Notes: a model not told the origin generated them from the sequence alone. A stretch of 64,000 bases of DNA from Paenilisteria rustica (GCF_013820765.1 NZ_JABJVM010000006.1:117879-181878), one strand, 5' to 3'; positions 8,446 to 17,010 are shown, counted from the first letter of the stretch. Made by a program: numbers and translations.

Positions 8446-11432
8446 CAAGATTCACTCCCTTTTTTACATCCACAGTTGCCACCACACGCACAATTATGTT
8501 TCGAAATCGGCTGGTAGTCCGCACGCGCCCACTTGCGTTCAATCTCCACACCATTTTGCGGGAATCTCGCCGCATTTCGTGGATTATGTTTCGGCAGCGG
8601 ATTCTCACCACATTTTTGCAATACTTCCAAGTTTACCTTCGTTTGTTTGTAGGCCGGCGTCTTCGTCCGCACATCGCCCGCGCTCGACGTCAATAAGTTG
8701 ACCGCCGTTTCGTGGCTGACCGAGTGCATTGGCAAGTAAACCTCATTCGCGCGAACCCGATCCGTCACGACCGCATGCACCTTAATGTGACCGTACGGCG
8801 ACGTCAAACGCACCAGCGAACCGTCTTCGATACCACGTTTTTGCGCCAATTCCTTCGATACCTCTACAAAAACTTCTGGTAATTTGTAATCCAAGCCTTT
8901 CGTTTTATGCGTCATATTCCCTTCATGGAACTGCTCCAACAAACGGCCATTGTTCAGCGTTAGATCGAACTCTTTCGGGAATTCAATCGGCGCAATGTAC
9001 GGCAAGACAGAGAATTTCGCTTTGCCATCTGGGAAGTTGAAACGTTCTTCATAAAGTAACGGCATATCAACACCGTCCGCCGAAACTGGCCAAACGAGGC
9101 TATCAAAACCTTGCATCCGGTCATAACTCACACCCGCAAAGAATGGCGCCAGACTCGCAACCTCATCCATAATCTCACTCGGATGCGTAAAGTTCCAGTT
9201 ACCACCACACGCGTTCGCCACTTCTTGAATGATCCACCAATCCGGTTTCGAATCACCAAGCGGCTCCAATACTTCATATAGACGCTGCACACGACGCTCC
9301 GTATTCGTAAACGTGCCATCTTTTTCAAGCGAAGGCGATGCCGGTAAAACAACATCAGCAAATTGCGCCGTCTTCGATAAAAAGACATCCTGAACCACGA
9401 AGAAATCAAGTTTTGCGAGCGTATCTTGGACATGGTTCGTATTCGAATCCACCCAAGCCATCTCTTCCCCAATCAAGTACATCGCTTTAAGCGTCCCAGC
9501 CTCGATTGCATCTAACATTTCATTATTTTTAAGTCCCGGTACATCTGAAATTTCCACGCCATAAGCTTCCGAGAAACGCGCGCGAACTTCTGGATTCAGC
9601 AGCGACTGCACGCCCGGCAATACGTTTGGCAAGGATCCCATATCACAAGCCCCTTGCACGTTATTGTGCCCACGAAGCGGGTACGCGCCCGCGCCATGAC
9701 GACCAAAGTTCCCCGTCACAAGCAGCAAGTTCGAAATCGCCGCCGACGTATGCGAGCCCGCGATGTTTTGCGTCACACCCATACCCCAACAAATCGCCGT
9801 GCCATCAGCCTCGTGCACCATTTGTGCCACATTTTTAAGCGTCTCAATCGAAAGCCCCGTCTCTTTTTCCGCATATTCAAGCGTAAACGGCTCGAGGAAC
9901 GTCATGTAATCAGCCACATTCGAAATCCGCGCTTCCATAAACGGCGCATCATGCCAGCCCATATCAATCATATACTTCGCAACCGCCGTCAACCACACGA
10001 AATCCGTGCCCTGTTTCGGACGAATAAACAAGTCCGCGCGCTCCGCCATCTCATGTTTCCGAAGATCCGAAACCATCAATTTCTGGCCGTTCAATTTCTG
10101 CGCACGCTTCATACGACTAGCAAGAACCGGATGTCCATCCGCCGGCGAACAACCGACCAAAATCACAAGTCCAGCCGTCTCAATATCCTCCGCCGTTCCC
10201 GAATCAGCCCCAATTCCGACCGTATTCGTCAAACCATCCGACGCCGGCGCTTGGCAATAACGCGAACAATTATCCACATTATTCGTCTCAAACACCTGAC
10301 GCGACAATTTCTGCATCAAATAATTCTCCTCATTCGTCGTTTTAGAAGAAGAAATAAAGCCAAGCGAATCATTTCCGAATTCATCACGCAAACTACCCAA
10401 ACGCTCCGCAATCAAAGCAATCGCTTCTTCCCACGTAGCCTCCACAAACTCATCACCCTGGCGAATCAGCGGCGACGTCAAACGTTGGTCACTGTTCACA
10501 AAGTCCCAACCAAATTTACCCTTCACACACGTCGCAAATTTGTTTACAGGACCTTCACCAGTCGGCTCCACTTTCAAGATTTGGCGACCTTTCGTCCAAA
10601 CCTCAAACGTACACCCAACCCCACAGAACGTACACACCGTTTTCGTTTTCTTCGTCCGCGTATCCCGCATCGATTTTTCCATTTCCGACAACGCGAAAAC
10701 CGTTTGGTACGGCGGCTCCACTTTTTTAACCATATCGATCATTGGCTCCAGAACTTCCTCGCCAATTCCCGTCATAAACCCAGCTTGGCCGAGCATCGAT
10801 TTCTCCATCAACGCGTTACAAGGACAAACCGTCGCACAAAGCCCACACGACACGCACGACGACATATTCGCCGGACGATCATCATCCCAAATAACCCGAG
10901 GCTGCGGCCGATCCCAGTCAATCGAAAGCGTCTCATTCACCTGCACACTCTGACACGCCTCCACACAGCGCCCACAAAGAATACACTGATCCGGATCATA
11001 ACGATAGAACGGATGCGAAAAGTCATTGATATAACCCTTCTCACGGAATGGCCGTTCCTGCGTATCCACCTCAAGCAGTTCCGCCGTATTATGTACCCGA
11101 CAGTTCCCATTATTATTATCACAAACCGTACAATACAACATATGATTCTCCAAAATCCGGTCCATCGCCTCAAGCTGCGCCTCTTTCGCCTTTTCCGAAT
11201 CCAACTTAATCTCCATTGCATCCTTGAAATCCGTACTACAAGCCCGCATCAACTCGCCGTCAACCTCACACATACACGTATCACACGACTGAATCGCGCC
11301 CATTTGCTTGCTATAACAAATATGCGGATGATGCACACCCTCGTCATTCAAATAATCTAAAATCCGCGTTCCTTCCTCCACATCATGCGCCTTGCCGTTA
11401 ATCTTCACCGTGACTTTTACCTTCGCATCCAT
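8445..11432 (-). CDS. fdhA: Formate dehydrogenase alpha subunit with fused iron-sulfur domains
   Basis: 995 residues. In order: a ferredoxin-like 2Fe-2S domain (Cys39, Cys50, Cys53, Cys65); a His/Cys 4Fe-4S site (HMLYCTVCDNNNGNC, about 97-111); two 4Fe-4S ferredoxin clusters (CILCGRCVEAC near 150, CVSCGLCATVCPC near 195); the molybdopterin oxidoreductase cluster CTFCGVGC near 267; the catalytic domain; and a molydopterin-dinucleotide-binding domain from about 870. It oxidises formate to CO2 and passes electrons on through the clusters. Cys393 (NCSRYCQAP) stands where E. coli FdhF has selenocysteine, and Gln394 stands where FdhF has catalytic His. The end is Cys-rich (CACGGNCGCKK). A strong AAGGAGGGA precedes the ATG. 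It heads the operon with the DUF1641 gene and fdhD. Confidence 0.93.
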   Translation of the reverse strand: MDAKVKVTVKINGKAHDVEEGTRILDYLNDEGVHHPHICYSKQMGAIQSCDTCMCEVDGELMRACSTDFKDAMEIKLDSEKAKEAQLEAMDRILENHMLYCTVCDNNNGNCRVHNTAELLEVDTQERPFREKGYINDFSHPFYRYDPDQCILCGRCVEACQSVQVNETLSIDWDRPQPRVIWDDDRPANMSSCVSCGLCATVCPCNALMEKSMLGQAGFMTGIGEEVLEPMIDMVKKVEPPYQTVFALSEMEKSMRDTRTKKTKTVCTFCGVGCTFEVWTKGRQILKVEPTGEGPVNKFATCVKGKFGWDFVNSDQRLTSPLIRQGDEFVEATWEEAIALIAERLGSLRDEFGNDSLGFISSSKTTNEENYLMQKLSRQVFETNNVDNCSRYCQAPASDGLTNTVGIGADSGTAEDIETAGLVILVGCSPADGHPVLASRMKRAQKLNGQKLMVSDLRKHEMAERADLFIRPKQGTDFVWLTAVAKYMIDMGWHDAPFMEARISNVADYMTFLEPFTLEYAEKETGLSIETLKNVAQMVHEADGTAICWGMGVTQNIAGSHTSAAISNLLLVTGNFGRHGAGAYPLRGHNNVQGACDMGSLPNVLPGVQSLLNPEVRARFSEAYGVEISDVPGLKNNEMLDAIEAGTLKAMYLIGEEMAWVDSNTNHVQDTLAKLDFFVVQDVFLSKTAQFADVVLPASPSLEKDGTFTNTERRVQRLYEVLEPLGDSKPDWWIIQEVANACGGNWNFTHPSEIMDEVASLAPFFAGVSYDRMQGFDSLVWPVSADGVDMPLLYEERFNFPDGKAKFSVLPYIAPIEFPKEFDLTLNNGRLLEQFHEGNMTHKTKGLDYKLPEVFVEVSKELAQKRGIEDGSLVRLTSPYGHIKVHAVVTDRVRANEVYLPMHSVSHETAVNLLTSSAGDVRTKTPAYKQTKVNLEVLQKCGENPLPKHNPRNAARFPQNGVEIERKWARADYQPISKHNCACGGNCGCKKGSES

Positions 11433-11559
11433 CCAAAAATCCCTCCTTGAAAACTAAGAACTCGTGCCAATTAGTTAGAAACACTTGACCTACCTCACAA
11501 ACAAGCCGAAAAATACCAAAACCCTCATCTTCAGGTAAGACATACACCTCGCTTTCCAC

Positions 11560-11681
11560 AAATCGAGCGAAAGCGTTTGTATTCCGCAAGTTTGGCGGAA
11601 GCCGGAAGCGGAGTGTACATTTGGTACATGAGAACCGGAAGTCCGCCAAACTTGCGGAATGCGAGCGCTTGCCGCCGATTT
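11560..11681. repeat. Hairpin repeat element, subfamily B copy 1
   Basis: 122 bp. Ends AAATCG/CGATTT, then AGCGAAAGCGTTTGTA on the left and AATGCGAGCGCTTGCCGCC on the right, both shared exactly with copy B2 at 53756. A perfect 19-bp inner stem starts ATTCCGCAAG, and a small central GTAC hairpin lies in the middle. It sits between the candidate fdhA promoter and fdhA, so it would be in the fdhA leader RNA. It is also open in several frames, which gives spurious peptides. Confidence 0.75.
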
Positions 11682-11706
11682 ATCCCGGCTAGGATCCCAT
11701 TCCCTA

Positions 11707-11719
11707 GGAAGCGTTTCCA
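11707..11719. promoter_or_regulatory. Candidate cre site (CcpA) in the fdhA leader
   Basis: GGAAGCGTTTCCA is a near-perfect palindrome that fits the catabolite-responsive element core (A-CG-T centre with TGG/CC flanks on the minus strand). It lies about 35-45 bases downstream of the probable fdhA transcription start, where CcpA can act as a roadblock. Confidence 0.5.
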
Positions 11720-11757
11720 TTCACTGCTTATTATATCAGTTATTGTGAAAATAGGGT

Positions 11758-11787
11758 AGTATAAAGTTAACTGATAATCGTTCTCAA
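11758..11787 (-). promoter_or_regulatory. Candidate fdhA promoter overlapped by a Fur-like box
   Basis: On the minus strand TTGAGA, an 18-base spacer and TATACT form a good sigma-A promoter about 325 bases upstream of fdhA. TGATAATCGTTCTCA at 11772-11786 covers the -35 region and the spacer, and matches 12 of the 14 defined bases of the Bacillus-type 7-1-7 Fur box (TGATAATNATTATCA). This would tie the iron-rich enzyme to iron supply. The gap 11433-11928 otherwise holds the B1 repeat and the cre-like site. Confidence 0.5.
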
Positions 11788-11928
11788 TCATGTACTGGCG
11801 CCTGTTTAGAGTCCTCGTATAGATTGTGAAACCCGTACTAAATAAGACTTAATTAGCATAACATAAATCCATCCAAATTTTGCATCTACTTTCGCCGTAA
11901 AGTAAACGCCCTGAACACATTCCCCATA

Positions 11929-12501
11929 TCAAATAGTGCTACTAATCTTCGCAACTTTTTGAAGAAATTTATTTATTTTGCCTTCATTAGAACCTTTTAC
12001 ATAAGATAACGACGTATGTTTGTAAGTAGAAACACCACACATTTTCAGAATCTGCTTACTTAGAATTCGGCCATAATCCTTTTGAATAAAATTAGCATAA
12101 ACCGCCGGCGTATCGTGCGTATTAATAATCCAAGCCTGCTTCCCTTTCAGCAGCCCAATCGGCCGAATCCCCTTATATTTATAAGCAAAATCCTTCGCGA
12201 AAACCTTATCAATAAACCCCTTTAAAATCGCCGGCGTACTGCTCCACCAAATCGGGTAAATAAAAATCAAAAAATCCGCCCAAAGAACATGATCTCTGTA
12301 TTCCTTCGTACCGGCATCTTTATGTAAATCTCGACGCTTATTCATACTGTCAAAACGTAAAACGGGATCAAACTCCTCTTTATAAAGATCAATTTCTTTG
12401 ACGATATTTTGCTTACCTAGCTCTTTTTCCACCGTCTTCTTGATAGCGTAATTTAAGCCTTCATGATTTGGATATGTATAAATTATTAGCACATTCATCA
12501 T
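11929..12501 (-). CDS. Flavodoxin-fold NAD(P)H oxidoreductase (YwrO/MdaB-like)
   Basis: 190 residues. The N-terminus MNVLIIYTYPNHEGLNYAI is the flavin-phosphate loop of the Flavodoxin_2 family (NAD(P)H quinone reductases, KefF, YwrO), and FIYPIWWSSTPAILKGFIDKVF near residue 85 is the typical flavin-contacting block. A soluble FMN- or FAD-dependent quinone or nitro-reductase is expected; the substrate cannot be read. It stands alone, divergent from the BlaI-like gene. AGGAG lies upstream of two adjacent ATG codons (12501 and 12498), and either may be used. Confidence 0.85.
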   Translation of the reverse strand: MMNVLIIYTYPNHEGLNYAIKKTVEKELGKQNIVKEIDLYKEEFDPVLRFDSMNKRRDLHKDAGTKEYRDHVLWADFLIFIYPIWWSSTPAILKGFIDKVFAKDFAYKYKGIRPIGLLKGKQAWIINTHDTPAVYANFIQKDYGRILSKQILKMCGVSTYKHTSLSYVKGSNEGKINKFLQKVAKISSTI

Positions 12502-12598
12502 TGATCGCTCTCCTTATTTGTGAGTTAAGACACACTCTTTATACATGCTACTCTACTCCATAAAACAGCCCGATGCAACACAAGTATCAAAAAGGGGG

Positions 12599-12650
12599 TT
12601 GACTTCCAATAACGATGCATGTTAGTATTTATTCACGGATTACAAACGTA
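12599..12650 (+). promoter_or_regulatory. Promoter and candidate BlaI-type operator
   Basis: TTGACT, an 18-base spacer and TAGTAT form a plausible promoter ahead of the BlaI-like gene. TACAAACGTA at 12641-12650, just downstream of it, matches the BlaI/MecI core TACAnnTGTA at all but one position, which suggests self-repression. Confidence 0.5.
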
Positions 12651-12672
12651 GTCCAAAGAGAGGAGGAATAAA

Positions 12673-13071
12673 ATGGGGCATTTACCTAAAATATCAGAAG
12701 CTGAATTAGAAGTCATCCAAGTTATTTGGAACGAATCTCCACTGACAGCCGGTGAAATAATTCAAGCCCTGGAAAAAGAACACGATTGGAGTCCCAAAAC
12801 AATACGAACGCTACTCAACCGACTAGTCCAAAAAGAAGCTATTTCCTCCCACCAAGAAAAAGGAAAACTGCACACGTACACCGCATTAGTATCTCGAGAA
12901 GATTACATGCAAAGCGAAACAAAATCCTTGTTAAACCGCTTTTACGGCGCAGCTTTCAAACCACTACTCGTGAATTTTATAAAAGAGGAAAAACTATCAT
13001 CCGAGGACATCGACGAACTCAAACAACTCCTAGATGATAAAGCTGAATCCAATCCCAGAAAGGATAGATAG
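12673..13071 (+). CDS. BlaI/MecI/CopY-family repressor
   Basis: 132 residues. The first 70 form the winged helix typical of the family (ISEAELEVIQVIW, then SPKTIRTLLNRLVQKEAI), followed by the dimerisation part (LVNFIKEEKLSSEDIDELKQLL). These repressors bind as dimers to short palindromes and are inactivated by proteolysis set off by a BlaR1-type partner, which is encoded two bases downstream. AGAGAGGAGG sits 7 bases before the ATG. Target genes beyond its own operon are unknown; a cell-wall stress role is likely. Confidence 0.9.
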   Translation: MGHLPKISEAELEVIQVIWNESPLTAGEIIQALEKEHDWSPKTIRTLLNRLVQKEAISSHQEKGKLHTYTALVSREDYMQSETKSLLNRFYGAAFKPLLVNFIKEEKLSSEDIDELKQLLDDKAESNPRKDR

Positions 13072-13073
13072 TT

Positions 13074-14489
13074 ATGTTCCATATGCTATGGCATACGTAC
13101 CTTCCCTCTATTTTTAACTGGGTCATCGAAACGTCTATTTTGGCAAGCGTGTTGGTCATATTCATTATGTGCATCCGCTTCGTCTTAAGAAATTGGCTAA
13201 CACCGCAATGGAAATACGCATTATGGCTCATTCTTGTGATCAGACTCGTACTACCTTGGTTCCCAGAAAGCTCCTTTAGCATCTATTCCCTGCTACACAT
13301 CACCCCAGTAGCAGAGCCAGTTGTCAGCCAAGAAAGTACAACGATAGCAACAGAAACCATCAAGGAAATACCAGTAATAGCCAAGGAAGTACCTGCTGAG
13401 ATTGACATGCACACTATCTTTCTATTGATTTGGATACTAGGAATCCTGATTGCCGGAATTTTCATAATAATGACAAACAAACGTTTATATACCTATATAA
13501 GCAAGCAACCACTAATAACTGAAAAAAGAGTTTTGGACATTTATCAGCAATGTAAGCAAAATATGTCCATCGAAAAAGATATCCCGTTACACTATTCCGG
13601 AAAAATTTCAGCTCCAACCCTATTCGGAATGAGCAAACCTAGGATTTTACTTGATGAAAAACACGTAAATCATCTAAAAGACGAGCAACTAAAATACATT
13701 TTTTATCACGAATTATCCCATTATAAACGAAAAGACATCGGCATGAATTTACTGATGAATTGCCTGCTCATTGTCCACTGGTTCAATCCTATTCTTTGGT
13801 ACGCCTGTCGTGCCATGCGTGAAGATCAAGAAATAGCCTGCGATAATCTGGCTCTGACTTTTATCAATCCCGCAGAAAGAATCGCCTACGGACACACCAT
13901 TATTACATTAGTCGAGCAATATTCTACGTATTATCAGCCATCCACACTGGCACATTTCAGTAAAAACAAAATAAGATTAAAGAGGAGAATCATTATGATC
14001 AAAAAATTCAATAAAAAATCACAACTATTAACCGCAGTAGGTTTCATCGCAATTTTAGGAGTATCCGCGTTCTCTCTAGTAGACGTAAAAGCAGAGACAA
14101 CCGAGTCACAAAAACAAGAAATGGCGGCTAAAATGAAACAAGAAGATGCCGTAAAACAAGAAGCCGCGGAGAAAGTGGCAAGCGGAGAGTATGACGAAAA
14201 AATGGCTGCTGATTACAAATTAAAAATGGCTGGAGAAAAGGCAACTGAGAACGCAACAGATGCAGAGATTGACCAAAAAATCGCTGCTGCTATGGCTGAA
14301 AAGAAAAGACAAATGGCTGAGGAAAAAGCCGCTGAATCAGATATTGACAAAAAAATGGCTGCCGCTACTGAAGAAAAGAAAAGACAGATGGCCAAAGAAA
14401 ATGTAGCGAATAAGGCAACTGGTGAAGAATACAACGAAAAAGCGGCTGCTGATTACAAATTAAAAATGGCCCAAGAAAACGCAAAATAA
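13074..14489 (+). CDS. BlaR1-like M56 membrane metalloprotease without a penicillin-binding domain
   Basis: 471 residues. Transmembrane helices near 20-40, 45-65 and 120-140 precede an M56 peptidase domain with the zinc motif HELSH (FYHELSHYKRKDI near 217) and the glutamate in REDQEIACDN. A last helix follows (about 310-335). In place of the extracellular beta-lactam sensor of BlaR1/MecR1, the C-terminal 130 residues are a charged, repetitive helical tail with near-duplicated blocks (EKKRQMA, YNEKAAADYKLKMA/YDEKMAADYKLKMA). So it is a protease of the BlaR1 class with a different sensor. Its expected substrate is the repressor encoded just before it, 2 bases away. An internal AGAGGAG and ATG at 13995 could give a separate secreted tail. 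Confidence 0.88.
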   Translation: MFHMLWHTYLPSIFNWVIETSILASVLVIFIMCIRFVLRNWLTPQWKYALWLILVIRLVLPWFPESSFSIYSLLHITPVAEPVVSQESTTIATETIKEIPVIAKEVPAEIDMHTIFLLIWILGILIAGIFIIMTNKRLYTYISKQPLITEKRVLDIYQQCKQNMSIEKDIPLHYSGKISAPTLFGMSKPRILLDEKHVNHLKDEQLKYIFYHELSHYKRKDIGMNLLMNCLLIVHWFNPILWYACRAMREDQEIACDNLALTFINPAERIAYGHTIITLVEQYSTYYQPSTLAHFSKNKIRLKRRIIMIKKFNKKSQLLTAVGFIAILGVSAFSLVDVKAETTESQKQEMAAKMKQEDAVKQEAAEKVASGEYDEKMAADYKLKMAGEKATENATDAEIDQKIAAAMAEKKRQMAEEKAAESDIDKKMAAATEEKKRQMAKENVANKATGEEYNEKAAADYKLKMAQENAK

Positions 14490-14532
14490 GGCTTGAATAA
14501 CTAAAAACAGACGATGCTCCCCATCTAATGTT

Positions 14533-14577
14533 CACCCCAAAATCTAGACTAATAATCTGATTTCGGGGTGTTTTATT
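14533..14577 (+). terminator. Terminator of the BlaI/BlaR1-like operon
   Basis: CACCCCAAAATC pairs with GATTTCGGGGTG (11 of 12), followed by TTTTATT. It is convergent with the gene ending at 14579. Confidence 0.75.
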
Positions 14578-14578
14578 G

Positions 14579-15625
14579 TCATTTTTCCGACCACCGCAAA
14601 GCATCCTGATTCATCCGTATAATCTCCTCATGCTCGCCAACCTTCGTGATAAAAAGCAATGACTGAATCCGTTCTGCCGTTGAAAAAAGATGATTATCCT
14701 GGTACTCCGACTCAATCGTATTACTATACCGAATCCCATCCAAACGCTCTATTTTATACGACATCTGATCCGTAACGATAAGCCCCTTCCCATCATAATT
14801 CGCTTTAATCCCATTATCCTCCCCATTCAATAACGCCGATTTTTGCAGTTTCGTATCGTACAAGTAAAGCCCGTTATCCTTGGAATAAGCCACCAAATTA
14901 TCACCGACTGGCTTCAAATCACTATAATCCACGCCTAAATCATATATTTCGTAATTCCCAGACCTCAGATCATAACTCTTCAAATGCCCGCTTCCTCGCC
15001 GAATATCCTGATACCACATTTTATGCTCGGAGAAAGCCAGAACCGTCCCTTCCGCTCCAAGCTCATCAAGCTGCTCCTCCTCAACCGTTTTCAAATCATA
15101 CGACATAACCAATCCCGTCTTCCCGCTAGACTCCAACCAATAACCCCGGTGACCTATCACATGAAAATCGAAAAATGAATGCGCATCACTACTGTTCCAT
15201 TTCTTCAAAATTTTCTCCTGCTTTATGTCATAGATAACCGTCCGCGTCGCACCATCTGCGTCCGCCTCCACCCAACCAAGATAATCCTCGTTCCCAAAAG
15301 TTGAATCAATCCCGTCCATACCAAACTTCATCTTCTTAGACTCTGGCACTACCTCCATTTTCCCAGTCTGCTTATCAATCGCATAAACCGCCTTCGCGAT
15401 TCTGTATGTATCCGTATCGCCTTCCGTGTCAATCAAAGTATAAATCTTGTCAGGCGTATCCACCATCGAATAAAACGACATCCCATCCTCACCAATATAC
15501 TGCGTCCTATCGTTCTCCTTCACCACACGCATATCCTTACTATTTATTTTATCTATCGCAAATCCCACTCCCACAGTCAACAAAACCACCATCAAAGCCA
15601 CGACTATCTTCCTATTCTTCATCAT
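14579..15625 (-). CDS. Membrane-anchored protein of unknown function, probably beta-propeller
   Basis: 348 residues. An N-terminal uncleaved helix (IVVALMVVLLTVGVGFAI, residues 7-24) anchors a large outer domain rich in Tyr, Asp and Gly. Recurring phrases (VYAIDKQTGKMEVV, VIYDIKQEKILKKW, VMSYDLKTVEEEQL, LKSYDLRSGNYEIY, LYLYDTKLQKSALL) have the spacing of WD/PQQ-like propeller blades. I do not recognise the family. It is the last gene of a tight three-gene operon with the two genes to its right. AAGGAGGGTA lies directly before the start. Confidence 0.7.
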   Translation of the reverse strand: MMKNRKIVVALMVVLLTVGVGFAIDKINSKDMRVVKENDRTQYIGEDGMSFYSMVDTPDKIYTLIDTEGDTDTYRIAKAVYAIDKQTGKMEVVPESKKMKFGMDGIDSTFGNEDYLGWVEADADGATRTVIYDIKQEKILKKWNSSDAHSFFDFHVIGHRGYWLESSGKTGLVMSYDLKTVEEEQLDELGAEGTVLAFSEHKMWYQDIRRGSGHLKSYDLRSGNYEIYDLGVDYSDLKPVGDNLVAYSKDNGLYLYDTKLQKSALLNGEDNGIKANYDGKGLIVTDQMSYKIERLDGIRYSNTIESEYQDNHLFSTAERIQSLLFITKVGEHEEIIRMNQDALRWSEK

Positions 15626-15633
15626 TACCCTCC

Positions 15634-15900
15634 TTATCGTTTACTCCGAACTCCCCATATAACCAACCAAGTAAGCGCTGCAATCAACGGCCCTACAAAA
15701 ATAACCACAACCCAAGCCACATCCAACCACATCACCGGCATCGCGCATCCATCCGTCCCACAAGCCGTCCGCTCCAATCCAAAACGCTGAATAGAATCCA
15801 CATAACCAACAAGCCGAATCCCAAAAAACAATCCCCAAAGCCCAAAAATCCCAACCGCCAAAAACGCGATTTTCACATATTTCCCTTTCATCAAATCCAC
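15634..15900 (-). CDS. Small membrane protein of unknown function
   Basis: 88 residues with two or three hydrophobic helices (VKIAFLAVGIFGLWGLFF near the N-terminus, WLDVAWVVVIFVGPLIAALTW near the C-terminus) and two Cys in a loop between them (RTACGTDGCAMP). It starts almost on the stop codon of the upstream gene and ends 8 bases before the next start, so the three genes are one unit. No family is recognised. Confidence 0.7.
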   Translation of the reverse strand: MDLMKGKYVKIAFLAVGIFGLWGLFFGIRLVGYVDSIQRFGLERTACGTDGCAMPVMWLDVAWVVVIFVGPLIAALTWLVIWGVRSKR

Positions 15901-15901
15901 C

Positions 15902-16522
15902 TCATTCCCTCACAACTTTAAAAATATACTTCCCATCAATTTGCGCAGGATATGTCTCCTTAACCGCCGTATTTTCCGACAAATATATTTTCAGCTTATC
16001 GCCCTTTTTAACATCATCCGCCTCGATTTCCTTCCCATCCACATCAAAAATACCACTGCTCTTATGTAACACAAACTTCCCATTACCTAGCCCAGAATCA
16101 GCGCCAGTTATCAACTTCAAATGCTCCACATAAAGCGACGAATCACCATCCTCATACGCCTCTCCATCGTACAGATTAAAATCAGCCTCCGTCTTCTCAG
16201 GCGAATACTTCACATCCGGCTCATCACTCGTTGACGAATACGGCACAAACAACACATCACCATCCTTCACAAAAAAAAGATACTCATACACAACATCCGC
16301 CGAATCACCACGCACCTTAAAACGCTTCACATAATCCCCACTTTTCATCCAATCCCACACCAATTTTTCATCATAAATAGCCTTACTCGGCACACCTTGC
16401 TCACTAACAAACGCATCGATTTCCCGCTCCGCCCAAGCCCTCGTATAATAATGCTTCCCCACCAAAAAGCCAACGACAATCACCACGAGCCCAAGCAACA
16501 TCCAACTATACCTATTCCTCAT
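15902..16522 (-). CDS. Membrane-anchored protein of unknown function
   Basis: 206 residues. One N-terminal helix (SWMLLGLVVIVVGFLVGKHYY) is followed by an outer domain. The first half is Asp/Glu-rich (YSSTSDEPDVKYSPEKTEADF). The C-terminal 65 residues (GKFVLHKSSGIFDVDGKEIE, KGDKLKIYLSEN) resemble a small beta-barrel such as the DUF3221-like modules of Bacilli, but this is tentative. It is the first gene of the operon 16522-14579. An outer-face sensing or stress role is possible but not shown by the sequence. Confidence 0.65.
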   Translation of the reverse strand: MRNRYSWMLLGLVVIVVGFLVGKHYYTRAWAEREIDAFVSEQGVPSKAIYDEKLVWDWMKSGDYVKRFKVRGDSADVVYEYLFFVKDGDVLFVPYSSTSDEPDVKYSPEKTEADFNLYDGEAYEDGDSSLYVEHLKLITGADSGLGNGKFVLHKSSGIFDVDGKEIEADDVKKGDKLKIYLSENTAVKETYPAQIDGKYIFKVVRE

Positions 16523-16775
16523 CTCATATCCCCCTCACACTTCACGAATTTTCCAAAACCTACCCTAAAAGTATCACAAATCCCGCCCCCAAACAATGAC
16601 AATCCGCACATCTTTAGGAAATATTTAATCCCCCCTCCAATCCTTAACAAAACTTAAACAACCAACAACACGCAAATAAAAATTTCCCGCTCCCATCCAA
16701 TCCCCGAGCCCTTCCCACGCCCCTCCTCCCCCAACAATTATCTTGCCCCAACGCAACATTTTTAGGGAAACCCCC

Positions 16776-16804
16776 TTGACACAAAAAAACATCGATGCTA
16801 CCCT
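16776..16804 (+). promoter_or_regulatory. Candidate promoter of the mgtA leader
   Basis: A perfect TTGACA, a 17-base spacer and an extended -10 (TGC-TACCCT). The -10 itself is weak. If used, the mgtA leader RNA would be about 500 bases and include the A1 repeat, the M-box and the leader ORF. From 16523 to here I see no gene or clear element. Confidence 0.45.
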
Positions 16805-16887
16805 GGAAGAGTCAAGAACAATAATTAAATGTATCAGCCTGCCCATCAGTCCCTTCCACCGCCAAGCCAAGTCCGTGTCTCCAAACT

Positions 16888-17010
16888 TCAGCGTGCCCAC
16901 AAATGCTTAGTTGCTAGGCAAAAGTGAGTACCGAAGCGGAGCGTACGACTGTACGAGAGCATCGGAACGGAACTTTTAACGACGCAAATGAGCGTTTGTG
17001 GGCACGCTGA
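16888..17010. repeat. Hairpin repeat element, subfamily A copy 1
   Basis: 123 bp with perfect 16-bp ends TCAGCGTGCCCACAAA, further imperfect pairing inward, and a central hairpin CGTACgactGTACG. Copy A2 at 56938 has the same length and architecture, and two stem positions differ with both partners changed. The last six bases are also the 5' strand of P1 of the M-box. Confidence 0.8.

Noticed and set aside
9654..11360. 568-codon open frame opposite fdhA on the plus strand
   Set aside because: Extremely Arg/His-rich and without family features. It is a shadow of the biased codon use of fdhA, which has clear Fe-S and catalytic motifs on the other strand.
11531..11791. Open frames across the B-type repeats (INRRQALAFRKFGGLPVLM-like peptides, also at 53729-53965)
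   Set aside because: They recur only because the inverted repeat recurs. There is no ribosome binding site, and the stem changes do not follow codon patterns.
15406..15921. 171-codon plus-strand frame opposite the unknown operon
   Set aside because: Ser/Pro/Tyr-rich low-complexity translation with no ribosome binding site. It spans two real genes on the other strand.
16625..16900. 91-codon minus-strand frame upstream of the mgtA leader
   Set aside because: Trp/Gly-rich composition, no ribosome binding site, and it overlaps the candidate mgtA promoter and the A1 repeat.
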